Source of the DNA: Candidatus Poribacteria bacterium
GTDB taxonomy: Bacteria; Poribacteria; WGA-4E; WGA-3G
Direction: 5' to 3'
Assembly: GCA_028824685.1 (NCBI GenBank)
Contig: JAPPCZ010000031.1
Coordinates: forward strand, 1 to 46,325
Length of the DNA stretch: 46,325 bases
Part shown: positions 1-6,367 of the stretch, piece after piece
Layout of the letters: each line of letters opens with the position of its first letter
How positions within the stretch are numbered: position 1 is the first letter of the stretch
Translations under genes and position numbers: made by a program
The notes under the pieces: generated by a model
The model's input: only the letters and a program-made list of their open reading frames with translations
The model's database searches: none
What the model was told of the DNA's origin: nothing

Positions 1-254
1 TTCCCTTTTCGCTCGCCGCTACTGGGGGAATCGAGGTTTTCTTTCTTTTCCTCAGGGTACTGAGATGTTTCACTTCTCCTGGTTTTCCCTTGTGTAAAAC
101 ACAAGTAGCAGGGATTAACCTGCTCGGTTGCCCGATTCGGGAATCTCCGGATCACAGTTTATTATGCAACTCCCCGAAGCTTATCGCAGCCTGTCACGCC
201 CTTCATCGTCTCCTGGCACCAAGGCATCCACCGTAAGCCCTTAGTAGCTTGATA
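1..254 (-). rRNA. rrl: 23S ribosomal RNA, 5' portion (cut by window edge)
   Basis: The reverse complement starts close to 254 and reads through the conserved 23S 5' end, including the CTAAGGGCTTACGGTGGATG segment (about 244-225) and the 'GCCTTGGTGCCAGGAGACGA' segment, then the 'AGTAGCGGCGAGCGAAA' helix near base 10. Only about 250 nt are inside the window. The exact mature 5' end is uncertain by several bases. It lies about 95 nt downstream of tRNA-Ala on the same strand, so the two are very probably co-transcribed. No 16S gene occurs upstream. Confidence 0.95.
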
Positions 255-348
255 AGGTGATATTTTTATTCTACCGATTTACCCTCTCTATACAGTTGTC
301 AAAGAACGCCGCCTATTTTTAGAAGTAGAAATTACTTCTGTTAGGCGA

Positions 349-421
349 TGGAGATGAGCGGAGTTGAACCGCTGACCTTCTGGTTGCAAACCAGATGCTC
401 TCCCAGCTGAGCTACACCCCC
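349..421 (-). tRNA. tRNA-Ala (anticodon TGC)
   Basis: A 73-nt cloverleaf reads GGGGGTGTAGCTCAGCTGGG at its 5' end. The anticodon stem-loop is TCTGG-TTTGCAA-CCAGA, giving anticodon TGC, and the T-arm is AGCGG-TTCAACT-CCGCT. The acceptor stem pairs with two G-U wobbles, the discriminator is A, and CCA is not encoded. In many bacteria this tRNA sits in the 16S-23S spacer; here it is the first gene of the unit, 16 nt downstream of a promoter -10 element. Confidence 0.96.
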
Positions 422-437
422 TCGCGTATGGTATATT

Positions 438-466
438 TATATACCACGAAATCTGACATAAGCCAA
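438..466 (-). promoter_or_regulatory. Promoter P3 (proximal) of tRNA-Ala-23S unit
   Basis: On the minus strand, TTGGCT (466-461), a 17-nt spacer and TATATA (443-438). Transcription should begin about 10 nt before the tRNA-Ala 5' end at 421. The spacer shares the TCAGA-TTC-GTGG pattern with the next promoter upstream, so the two look like duplicates. Confidence 0.6.
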
Positions 467-487
467 ACTCTTTTTAAATGGTATATT

Positions 488-517
488 AGTATACCACAGA
501 ATTCTGATTTAAGTCAA
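488..517 (-). promoter_or_regulatory. Promoter P2 (middle) of tRNA-Ala-23S unit
   Basis: On the minus strand, TTGACT (517-512), an 18-nt spacer and TATACT (493-488). The -10 region is embedded in a GTGGTATA palindrome (TGGTATAnnnTATACCA type), which is shared by the flanking promoters. Confidence 0.6.
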
Positions 518-571
518 ATTTATTTTTCAAAGAACGGGATTTAATAAACTTCAACCCCTAAGCAGATTTTA

Positions 572-600
572 AGTATACCACAAAACATGGTATATGTCAA
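572..600 (-). promoter_or_regulatory. Promoter P1 (distal) of tRNA-Ala-23S unit
   Basis: On the minus strand, a consensus TTGACA (600-595), exactly 17 nt of spacer and TATACT (577-572). It is the best match to a vegetative sigma70 promoter of the three in tandem. It lies just after a terminator-like hairpin that closes the upstream gene, so the rRNA unit seems to be independently transcribed. Confidence 0.7.
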
Positions 601-651
601 ATAAATTTTACAAAATTACTATAAAAATTCAATATTCGCACAAAGTTTTAT

Positions 652-682
652 AAAAACGGATGAAACTGAGTTATTGTTTCAT
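652..682 (-). terminator. Terminator-like hairpin after the sigma-like gene
   Basis: The minus strand reads ATGAAAC, a 9-nt loop, GTTTCAT (660-682), then CCG and a five-T run (656-652). It follows the stop codon at 700 by about 18 nt. The stem is short (7 bp, A/T-rich), so strength is uncertain. Confidence 0.5.
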
Positions 683-699
683 TAAAGTCGTGTCTTGAA

Positions 700-1014
700 C
701 TACTTTCCATTCATACTCTGTAACATAGGTTGCCGTCCCATTATTCTTCTTTGATATCCGATAATCATGTTAACAGTAATGCGATGTATCCATGTTTGTA
801 AAGATACTTGGAAGCGAAATTGATGCAATGCGTTAAGCACTTTCTCCTCTATCTGATTCGCCAAGACTTTTACGTCTTCATCAGAATCCTGAATTCCTCT
901 CTTTTTGATCGTGGGTAGTGCCACCGATTGTATTCTATCTTTCAGCATTTCTTTTGCTTCGGTATCGCCCTCTATCGCTGCTTTTATCAATTTTTCATCT
1001 AAGAAGTTTGACAT
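700..1014 (-). CDS. Short protein resembling sigma-70 region 2 only
   Basis: This 104-aa protein has a helical N-terminal half (about residues 1-50, starting MSNFLDEKLIKAAIEGD) and a C-terminal segment around residues 66-92 (FRFQVSLQTWIHRITVNMII, then GYQRR) that resembles region 2 of ECF-type sigma factors, where the TWLxRIxxN pattern contributes to core and -10 binding. Region 4 is absent and no second ORF supplies it. The start at 1014 has GGAGG 12 nt upstream. An upstream in-frame extension to 1227 exists but runs through an inverted-repeat element and is rejected. It could be a truncated sigma factor, a decoy or anti-sigma-like regulator, or an unrelated small helical protein. Confidence 0.6.
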   Translation of the reverse strand: MSNFLDEKLIKAAIEGDTEAKEMLKDRIQSVALPTIKKRGIQDSDEDVKVLANQIEEKVLNALHQFRFQVSLQTWIHRITVNMIIGYQRRIMGRQPMLQSMNGK

Positions 1015-1149
1015 TATTGTTAAAGTCCTCCTTATTTTTAAGTTTAGCGCAAATTTATCTTGGTTGTCAAGCAATTGTTCAGGGTTGTTTAGTTTTTGAT
1101 TTTTCTGGTATATTTTCACATTTTCATTTAAAACTAATACGTATGCAAA

Positions 1150-1257
1150 GTAGTAGGCACACGCCGTGGGTTTCCGTTCACCCAAGATGTAAAGCGGACG
1201 GCACCAAATCAACAGTATGAATGCCATTTAGGCATTCCCGCAGAGCGTGCCTGCTAC
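1150..1257. repeat. MITE-like element with 11-bp terminal inverted repeats
   Basis: The left end GTAGTAGGCAC (1150-1160) is matched in inverted orientation by GTGCCTGCTAC (1247-1257), 10 of 11 positions. The ~108-bp interior has no ORF. A related end, GGTAGTAGGCACGC, occurs alone at 35191. Target-site duplication is not clear. Confidence 0.5.
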
Positions 1258-1393
1258 CTTTAAATCAACGTTTAAGTTGACACATAGGGCAAGAGCACAA
1301 GCAAAACCCGACGGACGATATAAACTATCAGTAATACTCATTAATTGAAAATTCTTAAAACTATAGTGGACCATAGAAATAATTCTACATTTC

Positions 1394-1425
1394 CTCTGTA
1401 GGAGCGAGTTCCGGCTCGCGACACC
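1394..1425 (-). repeat. Dispersed repeat R1, copy a (inverted)
   Basis: The reverse complement reads TCGCGAGCCGGAACTCGCTC then CTACAGAG. It matches the core of three other copies at 1558, 35311 and 39416. Its two halves are self-complementary (GCGAGCC/GGAACTCGC-like), so the RNA could fold. Confidence 0.6.
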
Positions 1426-1557
1426 ACCCAAATCCGAGAAATCTGTGTAATCTGCTCGAATCTGAGATTCAGAGAATGTCAGAAACTTTATACATCTATT
1501 CCCATAAAAACATTCATTAATTGTATTGTTCTCAGCATTTTGGATATGATCGTGAGT

Positions 1558-1620
1558 TGGAGCTCGCTCCTACAGGAAGAGGTCTTAGGGAAAAGAAAAT
1601 TACTGGAGAATTGAATAACT
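1558..1620 (+). repeat. Dispersed repeat R1, copy b
   Basis: It shares the core GGAG-TCGCTCCTACAG-AAGAGG and a 3' tail (AAAATTA-T-G-G-ATTGAATA) with the copy at 35311-35379. Homology spans about 60 nt, which identifies this as a family of intergenic repeats. Confidence 0.65.
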
Positions 1621-1641
1621 TTGAAATCCAATATCTTTCCG

Positions 1642-1670
1642 TTGACATCTGATTGCAACCATGCAATAAT
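1642..1670 (+). promoter_or_regulatory. Promoter upstream of the UgpC-type ATPase gene
   Basis: Consensus TTGACA (1642-1647), a 17-nt spacer, and AATAAT (1665-1670, 5/6 to TATAAT), 32 nt before the ATG at 1703. Confidence 0.6.
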
Positions 1671-1702
1671 AAAGCAATATCTGAATTAAAGTTAATACGA
1701 AT

Positions 1703-2833
1703 ATGGCAACAGTAAAACTGGAAAACGTTACAAAACGATTCGGTGAACTCACCGCTCTGGACAACATCACACTTGATGTAAAAGATGAAGAATTTTTTGT
1801 GCTACTCGGTCAGACTGGGGCGGGAAAAACAACAACGCTCCGCTGTATCGCCGGATTAGACAAACCCGAAGAAGGCAGCATCTACTTAGACGATGCCCGC
1901 GTCAACGACAAAACACCTGCTGAACGCGATGTTGCATTTGTCTTTCAATCCCATATTCTTTATCCGCACCTTACCGTTTACGAGAATATGGCGTTCCCCT
2001 TACATCCACGAAAACTTTCTGCTGAAGAAATTGACCGACGCGTTAAAGATATTGCGCAGATGCTACACATTGAGCATTTACTTATGCGGAATCCAAATCA
2101 GTTGAGCGGTGGCGAAACGCAGCGCGTTGGACTCGGTAGAGCCATGGTACGTCGCCCACAAGTATTCCTGATGGATGAACCGATTTCTAACCTCGACGCG
2201 AAACTGCGTGCTGAAATGCGGGTTGAAATTCGGTGGCGGCAACGCGAACTTGGAACTACTACATTTTATGTGACACATGATCAGGTAGAAGCGATGTCCA
2301 TGGCAGACCGTATTGCAGTACTTGACTCTGGTAGAATTCAGCAGTTGGGAACACCCTCCGAAATTTACAACCATCCTGCGAATTTGTTTGTTGCAGGTTT
2401 CATCGGTAGTCCGAGCATGAACTGCATTCCGTGTAAAATGTTTAGCAATAATGGCAATCTTCAGTTAACCTTATCTGGCGGTGAAAACGAAGGTAGTACG
2501 TTTGCAATTCAGGATAACCGTATTGCTAAAGCGGTAGGTGAAGCCAATGCAGATCGGAATTTCGTATTCGGTGCTCATCCAGAAGATGTCCTTGTCAGTC
2601 ACCAATCTGCTCCGAATGCTTTTCAGGCTGAAGTGTATAGCGTTGAACCGCTTGGCGCAGAAACGATAGTTGAGATAACGCTTGGAACAGATGCTGAGGG
2701 TTCACACACTATTATCAAATCGCGAACTGCTCCTAACTTTGAGGCTGAAATAGGAGAACATCTCTATATTTCTTTTGTGCCTGATCGTATTCATCTGTTT
2801 GACAAGGGGACAGGTGAAGCATTACTGACTTAA
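1703..2833 (+). CDS. ABC transporter ATP-binding protein, UgpC/MalK type
   Basis: This 376-aa ATPase would energise a carbohydrate- or glycerol-phosphate-type importer from the cytoplasmic face. Visible motifs are Walker A GQTGAGKTT (36-44), Q-loop Gln82, signature LSGGE (134-138), Walker B VFLMDE (154-159), D-loop SNLD (162-165) and H-loop His192. The C-terminal third (about 240-376) looks like the TOBE/OB regulatory domain of CUT1 ATPases, and the total length fits MalK/UgpC. Walker A has QTGAG rather than the usual PSGCG. No binding protein or permease of that class is adjacent, so it may be a shared ATPase serving transporters elsewhere. A good sigma70 promoter lies upstream. Confidence 0.9.
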   Translation: MATVKLENVTKRFGELTALDNITLDVKDEEFFVLLGQTGAGKTTTLRCIAGLDKPEEGSIYLDDARVNDKTPAERDVAFVFQSHILYPHLTVYENMAFPLHPRKLSAEEIDRRVKDIAQMLHIEHLLMRNPNQLSGGETQRVGLGRAMVRRPQVFLMDEPISNLDAKLRAEMRVEIRWRQRELGTTTFYVTHDQVEAMSMADRIAVLDSGRIQQLGTPSEIYNHPANLFVAGFIGSPSMNCIPCKMFSNNGNLQLTLSGGENEGSTFAIQDNRIAKAVGEANADRNFVFGAHPEDVLVSHQSAPNAFQAEVYSVEPLGAETIVEITLGTDAEGSHTIIKSRTAPNFEAEIGEHLYISFVPDRIHLFDKGTGEALLT

Positions 2834-2852
2834 CTTAATTTTCCACTATATT

Positions 2853-2987
2853 ATGAGTTGGCAGCTAAGACTATTTAATCTTCTTCCGAATTTTGTTAAG
2901 AAAATAGGATGTCAGTTTTTGCGGAAACTTGGACGTGATCCAGATGCTTGGTTGGAAGATTTTCTCAAAAAACATAAAGGAGAGTAA
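2853..2987 (+). CDS. Putative 44-aa small protein upstream of the ThDP enzyme
   Basis: An ATG-to-TAA frame encodes 44 residues, starting MSWQLRLFNLLPNFVKKIGC and ending WLEDFLKKHKGE. It is basic and amphipathic with a hydrophobic N-terminal half. It sits in the 157-nt gap between two genes, ends 3 nt before the GTG of the next gene, and contains that gene's Shine-Dalgarno (AAAGGAGAG) in its last codons, an arrangement typical of translational coupling. Its own ribosome site is weak. The N-terminus vaguely recalls starts of alpha/beta hydrolases, so a gene remnant is an alternative. Confidence 0.45.
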   Translation: MSWQLRLFNLLPNFVKKIGCQFLRKLGRDPDAWLEDFLKKHKGE

Positions 2988-2990
2988 AGC

Positions 2991-4625
2991 GTGAACGGCG
3001 GCGATATTCTGATTGAATGTTTGAAAGCGCAAGGTGTTTCGGCAGTTTTTGGAATGCCCGGCACGCAAAACATTCATATCTACGATTCACTGCTTCGCAG
3101 AGGTTCTGGGGTAATTAACCATTATCTCGTACGGCATGAGTATGCTGCGACGCAGATGGCTGATGGGTTTGCCCGCGCAACTGGAGAAGTCGGGGTTGCC
3201 ATCACTGTACCAGGCCCGGGTGCCAGCAATGCGTCTACTGGAATTTTAGAGGCATTCACTGATTGTGTTCCCGTGTTATTGATAACCGGCCAGAGTCATT
3301 CCGATTCCTATAGTAGACATCCGAGTAAGATGTTTCATGGTTTGGATCAGATGCGGTTTTTTGAGCCAATTACAAAGTATTGTGCTATTGCACACACTGT
3401 CTCGGAGATTCCGATTGTAGTTGAAAACGCCTTTAGAGCAATGAGGAACGGCAGACCGGGACCCACGGTGTTAGAATTCCCCATGGATGTGACCACTGGA
3501 GATGGTGAAGTCCGAATTCCATCCCGTGTTGAACGTGAAGATTCATCTCCGCCCAACGATTCTGATCTAAGTGACGCAGTTGATAAGATACGCAATGCAA
3601 AATTGCCCCTGATTTTTGTTGGTTCTGCTGTTATTCATGCTAATGCCAGAAATGAGTTAAAGCTACTTGCCGAAAAATTGAATGCACCTGTGATTGTTTC
3701 CCGTTGTGCAAAAGGTGCTTTGTCGGAAGACCATCCGTTAGCGTTGCAAATTTGCTATGGCTTTTTGGGACAGGAAGCACTCAAACATGCTGACTGTCTA
3801 ATCGGTATTGGACCTCGGTTTACCTCCATTGATACACGTAGTTGGAGCATGAAACTGCCACAACCTTTCATCCAAATTGACGAGGATGAGAACGAAATTG
3901 GGCGTGAATATCCGTGCGAAATAGGTGTAGTGGGTGATTTAAAACTTACTTTGCAGGCACTCATTGAGGATATATCCACAGATCAAAACGGTTGGGATGC
4001 CGTGTTGCCGCAACTTCTCACAAAGTATAATTCCCAACCACCTCTGCCGATTATTCACGAACTCCAAGATATTCTGCCACGAGATACCATCTATTCAATT
4101 GATGTTCACTCGCTTGGATATGCTTCTTTTGCTGAATTCCCTATTTACGATCCGCGGACTTTTCTCTATCCAAATATCGGTGTGGCGTTAGGATATGCGT
4201 ATCCTGCGGCGATTGGTGCTAAGGTCGCATATCCTGACCGTCCGGTTGTGTGCTTTAGCGGTGATGGAGGTTTTCTGATGGGCGCAATGGAAATGGCAAC
4301 AGCAATGAAATATGGCATCAATGTCGTGGCAATTGTAATAAATGATGATGCGTTGTCAGCGATTAAAGGGTCTCAGCAGAAAGGTTTTGACGGACGGACT
4401 ATTGACACGGACTTGCACAATCCCGATTTCGTCGAATTTGCGCAGTCTTTTGGTGCCTATGCAAGGAAAGTTGAAAATTTGGAGAACTTTAAGCCGATTC
4501 TGAGGGACGCGCTTGCTGCCGAAAAACCTGCACTCATTGAGGTGATAATGCGGGAGCATCAAGACGATATTATCGATTCTATTGGTTGGTTGAAAACTGA
4601 TGCCCTCCGAAAAACCTCTTTTTAA
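2991..4625 (+). CDS. Thiamine diphosphate-dependent enzyme, acetolactate synthase large-subunit-like
   Basis: The 544-aa protein has the three-domain ThDP decarboxylase/synthase architecture: N-terminal PYR domain with the activating glutamate (Glu50 in RHEYAA), a central DHS-like domain (about 190-320), and a C-terminal PP domain with the GDGG motif (Gly424-Asp425-Gly426) and downstream IND metal-binding stretch. The family includes acetolactate synthase, benzoylformate decarboxylase and glyoxylate carboligase; the substrate cannot be read from sequence. No small regulatory IlvN-like subunit is adjacent, which argues against a biosynthetic AHAS. It begins with GTG preceded by AAAGGAGAG. It converges on the next gene with a 28-nt gap. 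Confidence 0.85.
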   Translation: MNGGDILIECLKAQGVSAVFGMPGTQNIHIYDSLLRRGSGVINHYLVRHEYAATQMADGFARATGEVGVAITVPGPGASNASTGILEAFTDCVPVLLITGQSHSDSYSRHPSKMFHGLDQMRFFEPITKYCAIAHTVSEIPIVVENAFRAMRNGRPGPTVLEFPMDVTTGDGEVRIPSRVEREDSSPPNDSDLSDAVDKIRNAKLPLIFVGSAVIHANARNELKLLAEKLNAPVIVSRCAKGALSEDHPLALQICYGFLGQEALKHADCLIGIGPRFTSIDTRSWSMKLPQPFIQIDEDENEIGREYPCEIGVVGDLKLTLQALIEDISTDQNGWDAVLPQLLTKYNSQPPLPIIHELQDILPRDTIYSIDVHSLGYASFAEFPIYDPRTFLYPNIGVALGYAYPAAIGAKVAYPDRPVVCFSGDGGFLMGAMEMATAMKYGINVVAIVINDDALSAIKGSQQKGFDGRTIDTDLHNPDFVEFAQSFGAYARKVENLENFKPILRDALAAEKPALIEVIMREHQDDIIDSIGWLKTDALRKTSF

Positions 4626-4653
4626 CGACTTGTTTGGCAGTGATTATATGTTT

Positions 4654-5478
4654 TTAATACTCATTCCGTGCGTTCCAACCAGGGTACTGCGCTTCCAACG
4701 CTTCAAGCGTTTGTAGCGTGTAGTATGGATGACCAGCAGGTGGAAACCGAAAAACCTCGCGCTCCGCTGCGGTCAGCGTGCCGATGAATTTAGAGAACGT
4801 TTCATGTCGTCCTTTATCTGTGTAGTGTCGGAAGCCTTCCCAATAGTGGTCTGCCCGTCCTAAACCGAATCCCCATGTGAAACGTTGTCCTTCTTCCCGC
4901 AGATAATCGCTTGCCGAATGTAATGTATAGTTGTTAAAAATACAGAGTGTTCCACCTTTGCAAACAAGGGGTTCACATTTAGACATATCCCGTCCATACT
5001 CAGTGGCGAGCAGTCTGAGCGGTGCCTGATCTTCGTCAACATCCTCAAGGTGCACCCAAAAGACAAGTTGTCCGAATTCCGGGGCGGATTGTGACTGTGG
5101 TAGCAATGAGTTATTGCCGTTATCAATATGCAAGCCGCTTGCATTACTACCGACACCCCCACCTTTGAATCCGGGATAGCGTGCAATCATACACCCAGCA
5201 CGAAAGTGGATGTGCTCCGCCTTGAACCACTTACGCGCGAACCCCCATGCTTCGTAGTCCACAATCCCGCGCAGTAAAGCCATCTCAGACGATGGAAATT
5301 CGGTTAAAATTGCTCTACCCTGCGGTGGATCATCTTTGACGTCCTCCCACGTTGGTAGCACGCGGCGTTGGGCAGCTTGCATTTCAGCGAGCTGCTCTCC
5401 GGAATAGTAGTCAGGAACGATTAGATAGCCTTTTGCAGCGAATTTGTCAAGATGTGCATCGGTAAGTTTTATAGGCAT
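4654..5478 (-). CDS. Phytanoyl-CoA dioxygenase (PhyH) family Fe(II)/2-oxoglutarate oxygenase
   Basis: The 274-aa protein fits the PhyH family of non-haem iron oxygenases, which hydroxylate small molecules using 2-oxoglutarate and O2. The facial triad is visible as His117-x-Asp119 (LHIDNG) and distal His187 (TLHSAS), with Arg199 (EGQRF) positioned to bind the 2-oxoglutarate carboxylate. The start at 5478 is chosen because GGAGAG lies 5 nt upstream; an in-frame ATG 12 nt earlier has none. PhyH paralogues are abundant in Poribacteria, and substrates are mostly unknown. It stands downstream of tRNA-Asn, separated from it by a strong terminator. Confidence 0.85.
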   Translation of the reverse strand: MPIKLTDAHLDKFAAKGYLIVPDYYSGEQLAEMQAAQRRVLPTWEDVKDDPPQGRAILTEFPSSEMALLRGIVDYEAWGFARKWFKAEHIHFRAGCMIARYPGFKGGGVGSNASGLHIDNGNNSLLPQSQSAPEFGQLVFWVHLEDVDEDQAPLRLLATEYGRDMSKCEPLVCKGGTLCIFNNYTLHSASDYLREEGQRFTWGFGLGRADHYWEGFRHYTDKGRHETFSKFIGTLTAAEREVFRFPPAGHPYYTLQTLEALEAQYPGWNARNEY

Positions 5479-5525
5479 GTTACTCTCCACTGAAAAAGCA
5501 GAAAAAATCTGAATTGGAACATGTT

Positions 5526-5569
5526 AAAAAAAATTGCTGACGAACCTTGAATGTCAAGTCCGCCAGCAA
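5526..5569 (-). terminator. Rho-independent terminator of tRNA-Asn
   Basis: The minus strand reads TTGCTGGCG, an inner CTTGA-CAT-TCAAG hairpin, CGTCAGCAA, then eight T (5533-5526). The outer stem has 9 bp with one G-U. It begins 10 nt after the tRNA 3' end. Confidence 0.85.
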
Positions 5570-5578
5570 AATTGAAAA

Positions 5579-5651
5579 CTCCCCCAGACGGACTCGAACC
5601 GCCGACACGATGGTTAACAGCCATCTGCTCTACCGACTGAGCTATGGGGGA
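5579..5651 (-). tRNA. tRNA-Asn (anticodon GTT)
   Basis: A 73-nt cloverleaf with acceptor TCCCCCA/TGGGGGA, D-arm GCTC-AGTCGGTA-GAGC, anticodon arm GATGG-CTGTTAA-CCATC (anticodon GTT), and T-arm GGCGG-TTCGAGT-CCGTC. The discriminator is G, as expected for Asn, and CCA is not encoded. It is a monocistronic unit with its own promoter and terminator. Confidence 0.96.
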
Positions 5652-5670
5652 ATATAAAATTAACATTTTA

Positions 5671-5699
5671 ATTATACACCATCATATACCCAATTGCAA
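5671..5699 (-). promoter_or_regulatory. Promoter of tRNA-Asn
   Basis: Minus strand TTGCAA (5699-5694), 17-nt spacer, perfect TATAAT (5676-5671), with the tRNA 5' end 19 nt downstream. Confidence 0.75.
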
Positions 5700-5723
5700 G
5701 TTAAAATGCAGTTTTTACAGATT

Positions 5724-6335
5724 TTAACATCCACACTTAACTTCTTTACCCTGAACACCCTCTTTGCCTTTGGTCTCATAACCATCACGTTTCCACCAAT
5801 CTAAACCGCCGAGTAGTTCTTTGACATTAAACCCTAATTTCGCCATGTTCAAAGCACCTTTGGTAGATGCGTTGCAACCGATACCATCGCAATAAGTAAT
5901 ATACAACTTTGATTTGTCAAGATCACTTGTGGTTGCCTCACACATTGATCTGTGCGGGATATTTATTGATGTTGGAATATGTTCATGCGTGTATGCTTCA
6001 GGAGAACGAGCATCTATAACGACTATATCTTCTCCGTTATTGAGTGCCTTACTGAGATCCCAAGAATCGGTTTCGTAATTGAGTTTTGCTTGATAAAATT
6101 CGACTTGATTCATAACTTTCCTTTCATCAATAGTAGTTTCGGTATTTTTTAAATTTCTATCATGCCGATATGCCCATACAATCCCTATAAATGTTCCAGC
6201 CAATACAAAGGTGGATATTACAACAGGATGATTGATTTCAGGGAATATGCCGATTATTACACCCCCTATTAGGATTCCTCCGAAAGTACAAATTAAAACT
6301 GCCACGAATGTGTCCAAAAATTTTCTAAGAAACAT
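5724..6335 (-). CDS. Membrane-anchored rhodanese-like protein
   Basis: The 203-aa protein has two predicted membrane segments (about 10-31 and 37-55), a linker, and a C-terminal rhodanese domain (about 78-190) with VVIDAR (105-110), the HIPTSINIPH turn and the catalytic-loop cysteine Cys149 in YCDGIGC. Rhodaneses transfer sulfane sulfur to thiol acceptors. The protein ends in CGC, adding two cysteines that could take part in persulfide relay. The start at 6335 has GGAG about 8 nt upstream. A second good ribosome site (AAAGGAAA) precedes Met75 at 6113, so a soluble 129-aa form could also be made. The gene is followed by the tRNA-Asn promoter. Confidence 0.85.
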   Translation of the reverse strand: MFLRKFLDTFVAVLICTFGGILIGGVIIGIFPEINHPVVISTFVLAGTFIGIVWAYRHDRNLKNTETTIDERKVMNQVEFYQAKLNYETDSWDLSKALNNGEDIVVIDARSPEAYTHEHIPTSINIPHRSMCEATTSDLDKSKLYITYCDGIGCNASTKGALNMAKLGFNVKELLGGLDWWKRDGYETKGKEGVQGKEVKCGC

Positions 6336-6367
6336 CAGTCTATTCTCCAATTACCGTTTTGATGTTA

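Larger units (their letters stand above)
1015..1641. other. Non-coding, repeat-rich spacer
   Basis: No convincing gene is seen. The stretch holds an inverted-repeat (MITE-like) element at 1150-1257 and two copies of a dispersed repeat at 1394-1425 and 1558-1620 in opposite orientation. Open frames here cross those repeats and have unlikely protein composition. Confidence 0.6.

Noticed and set aside
1015..1227. In-frame N-terminal extension of the sigma-like gene to 1227
   Set aside because: It crosses the inverted-repeat element at 1150-1257 and lacks a ribosome site, while the 1014 start has GGAGG.
1228..1431. 67-codon frame on the minus strand
   Set aside because: Overlaps the MITE-like element and repeat R1 and has an unlikely composition.
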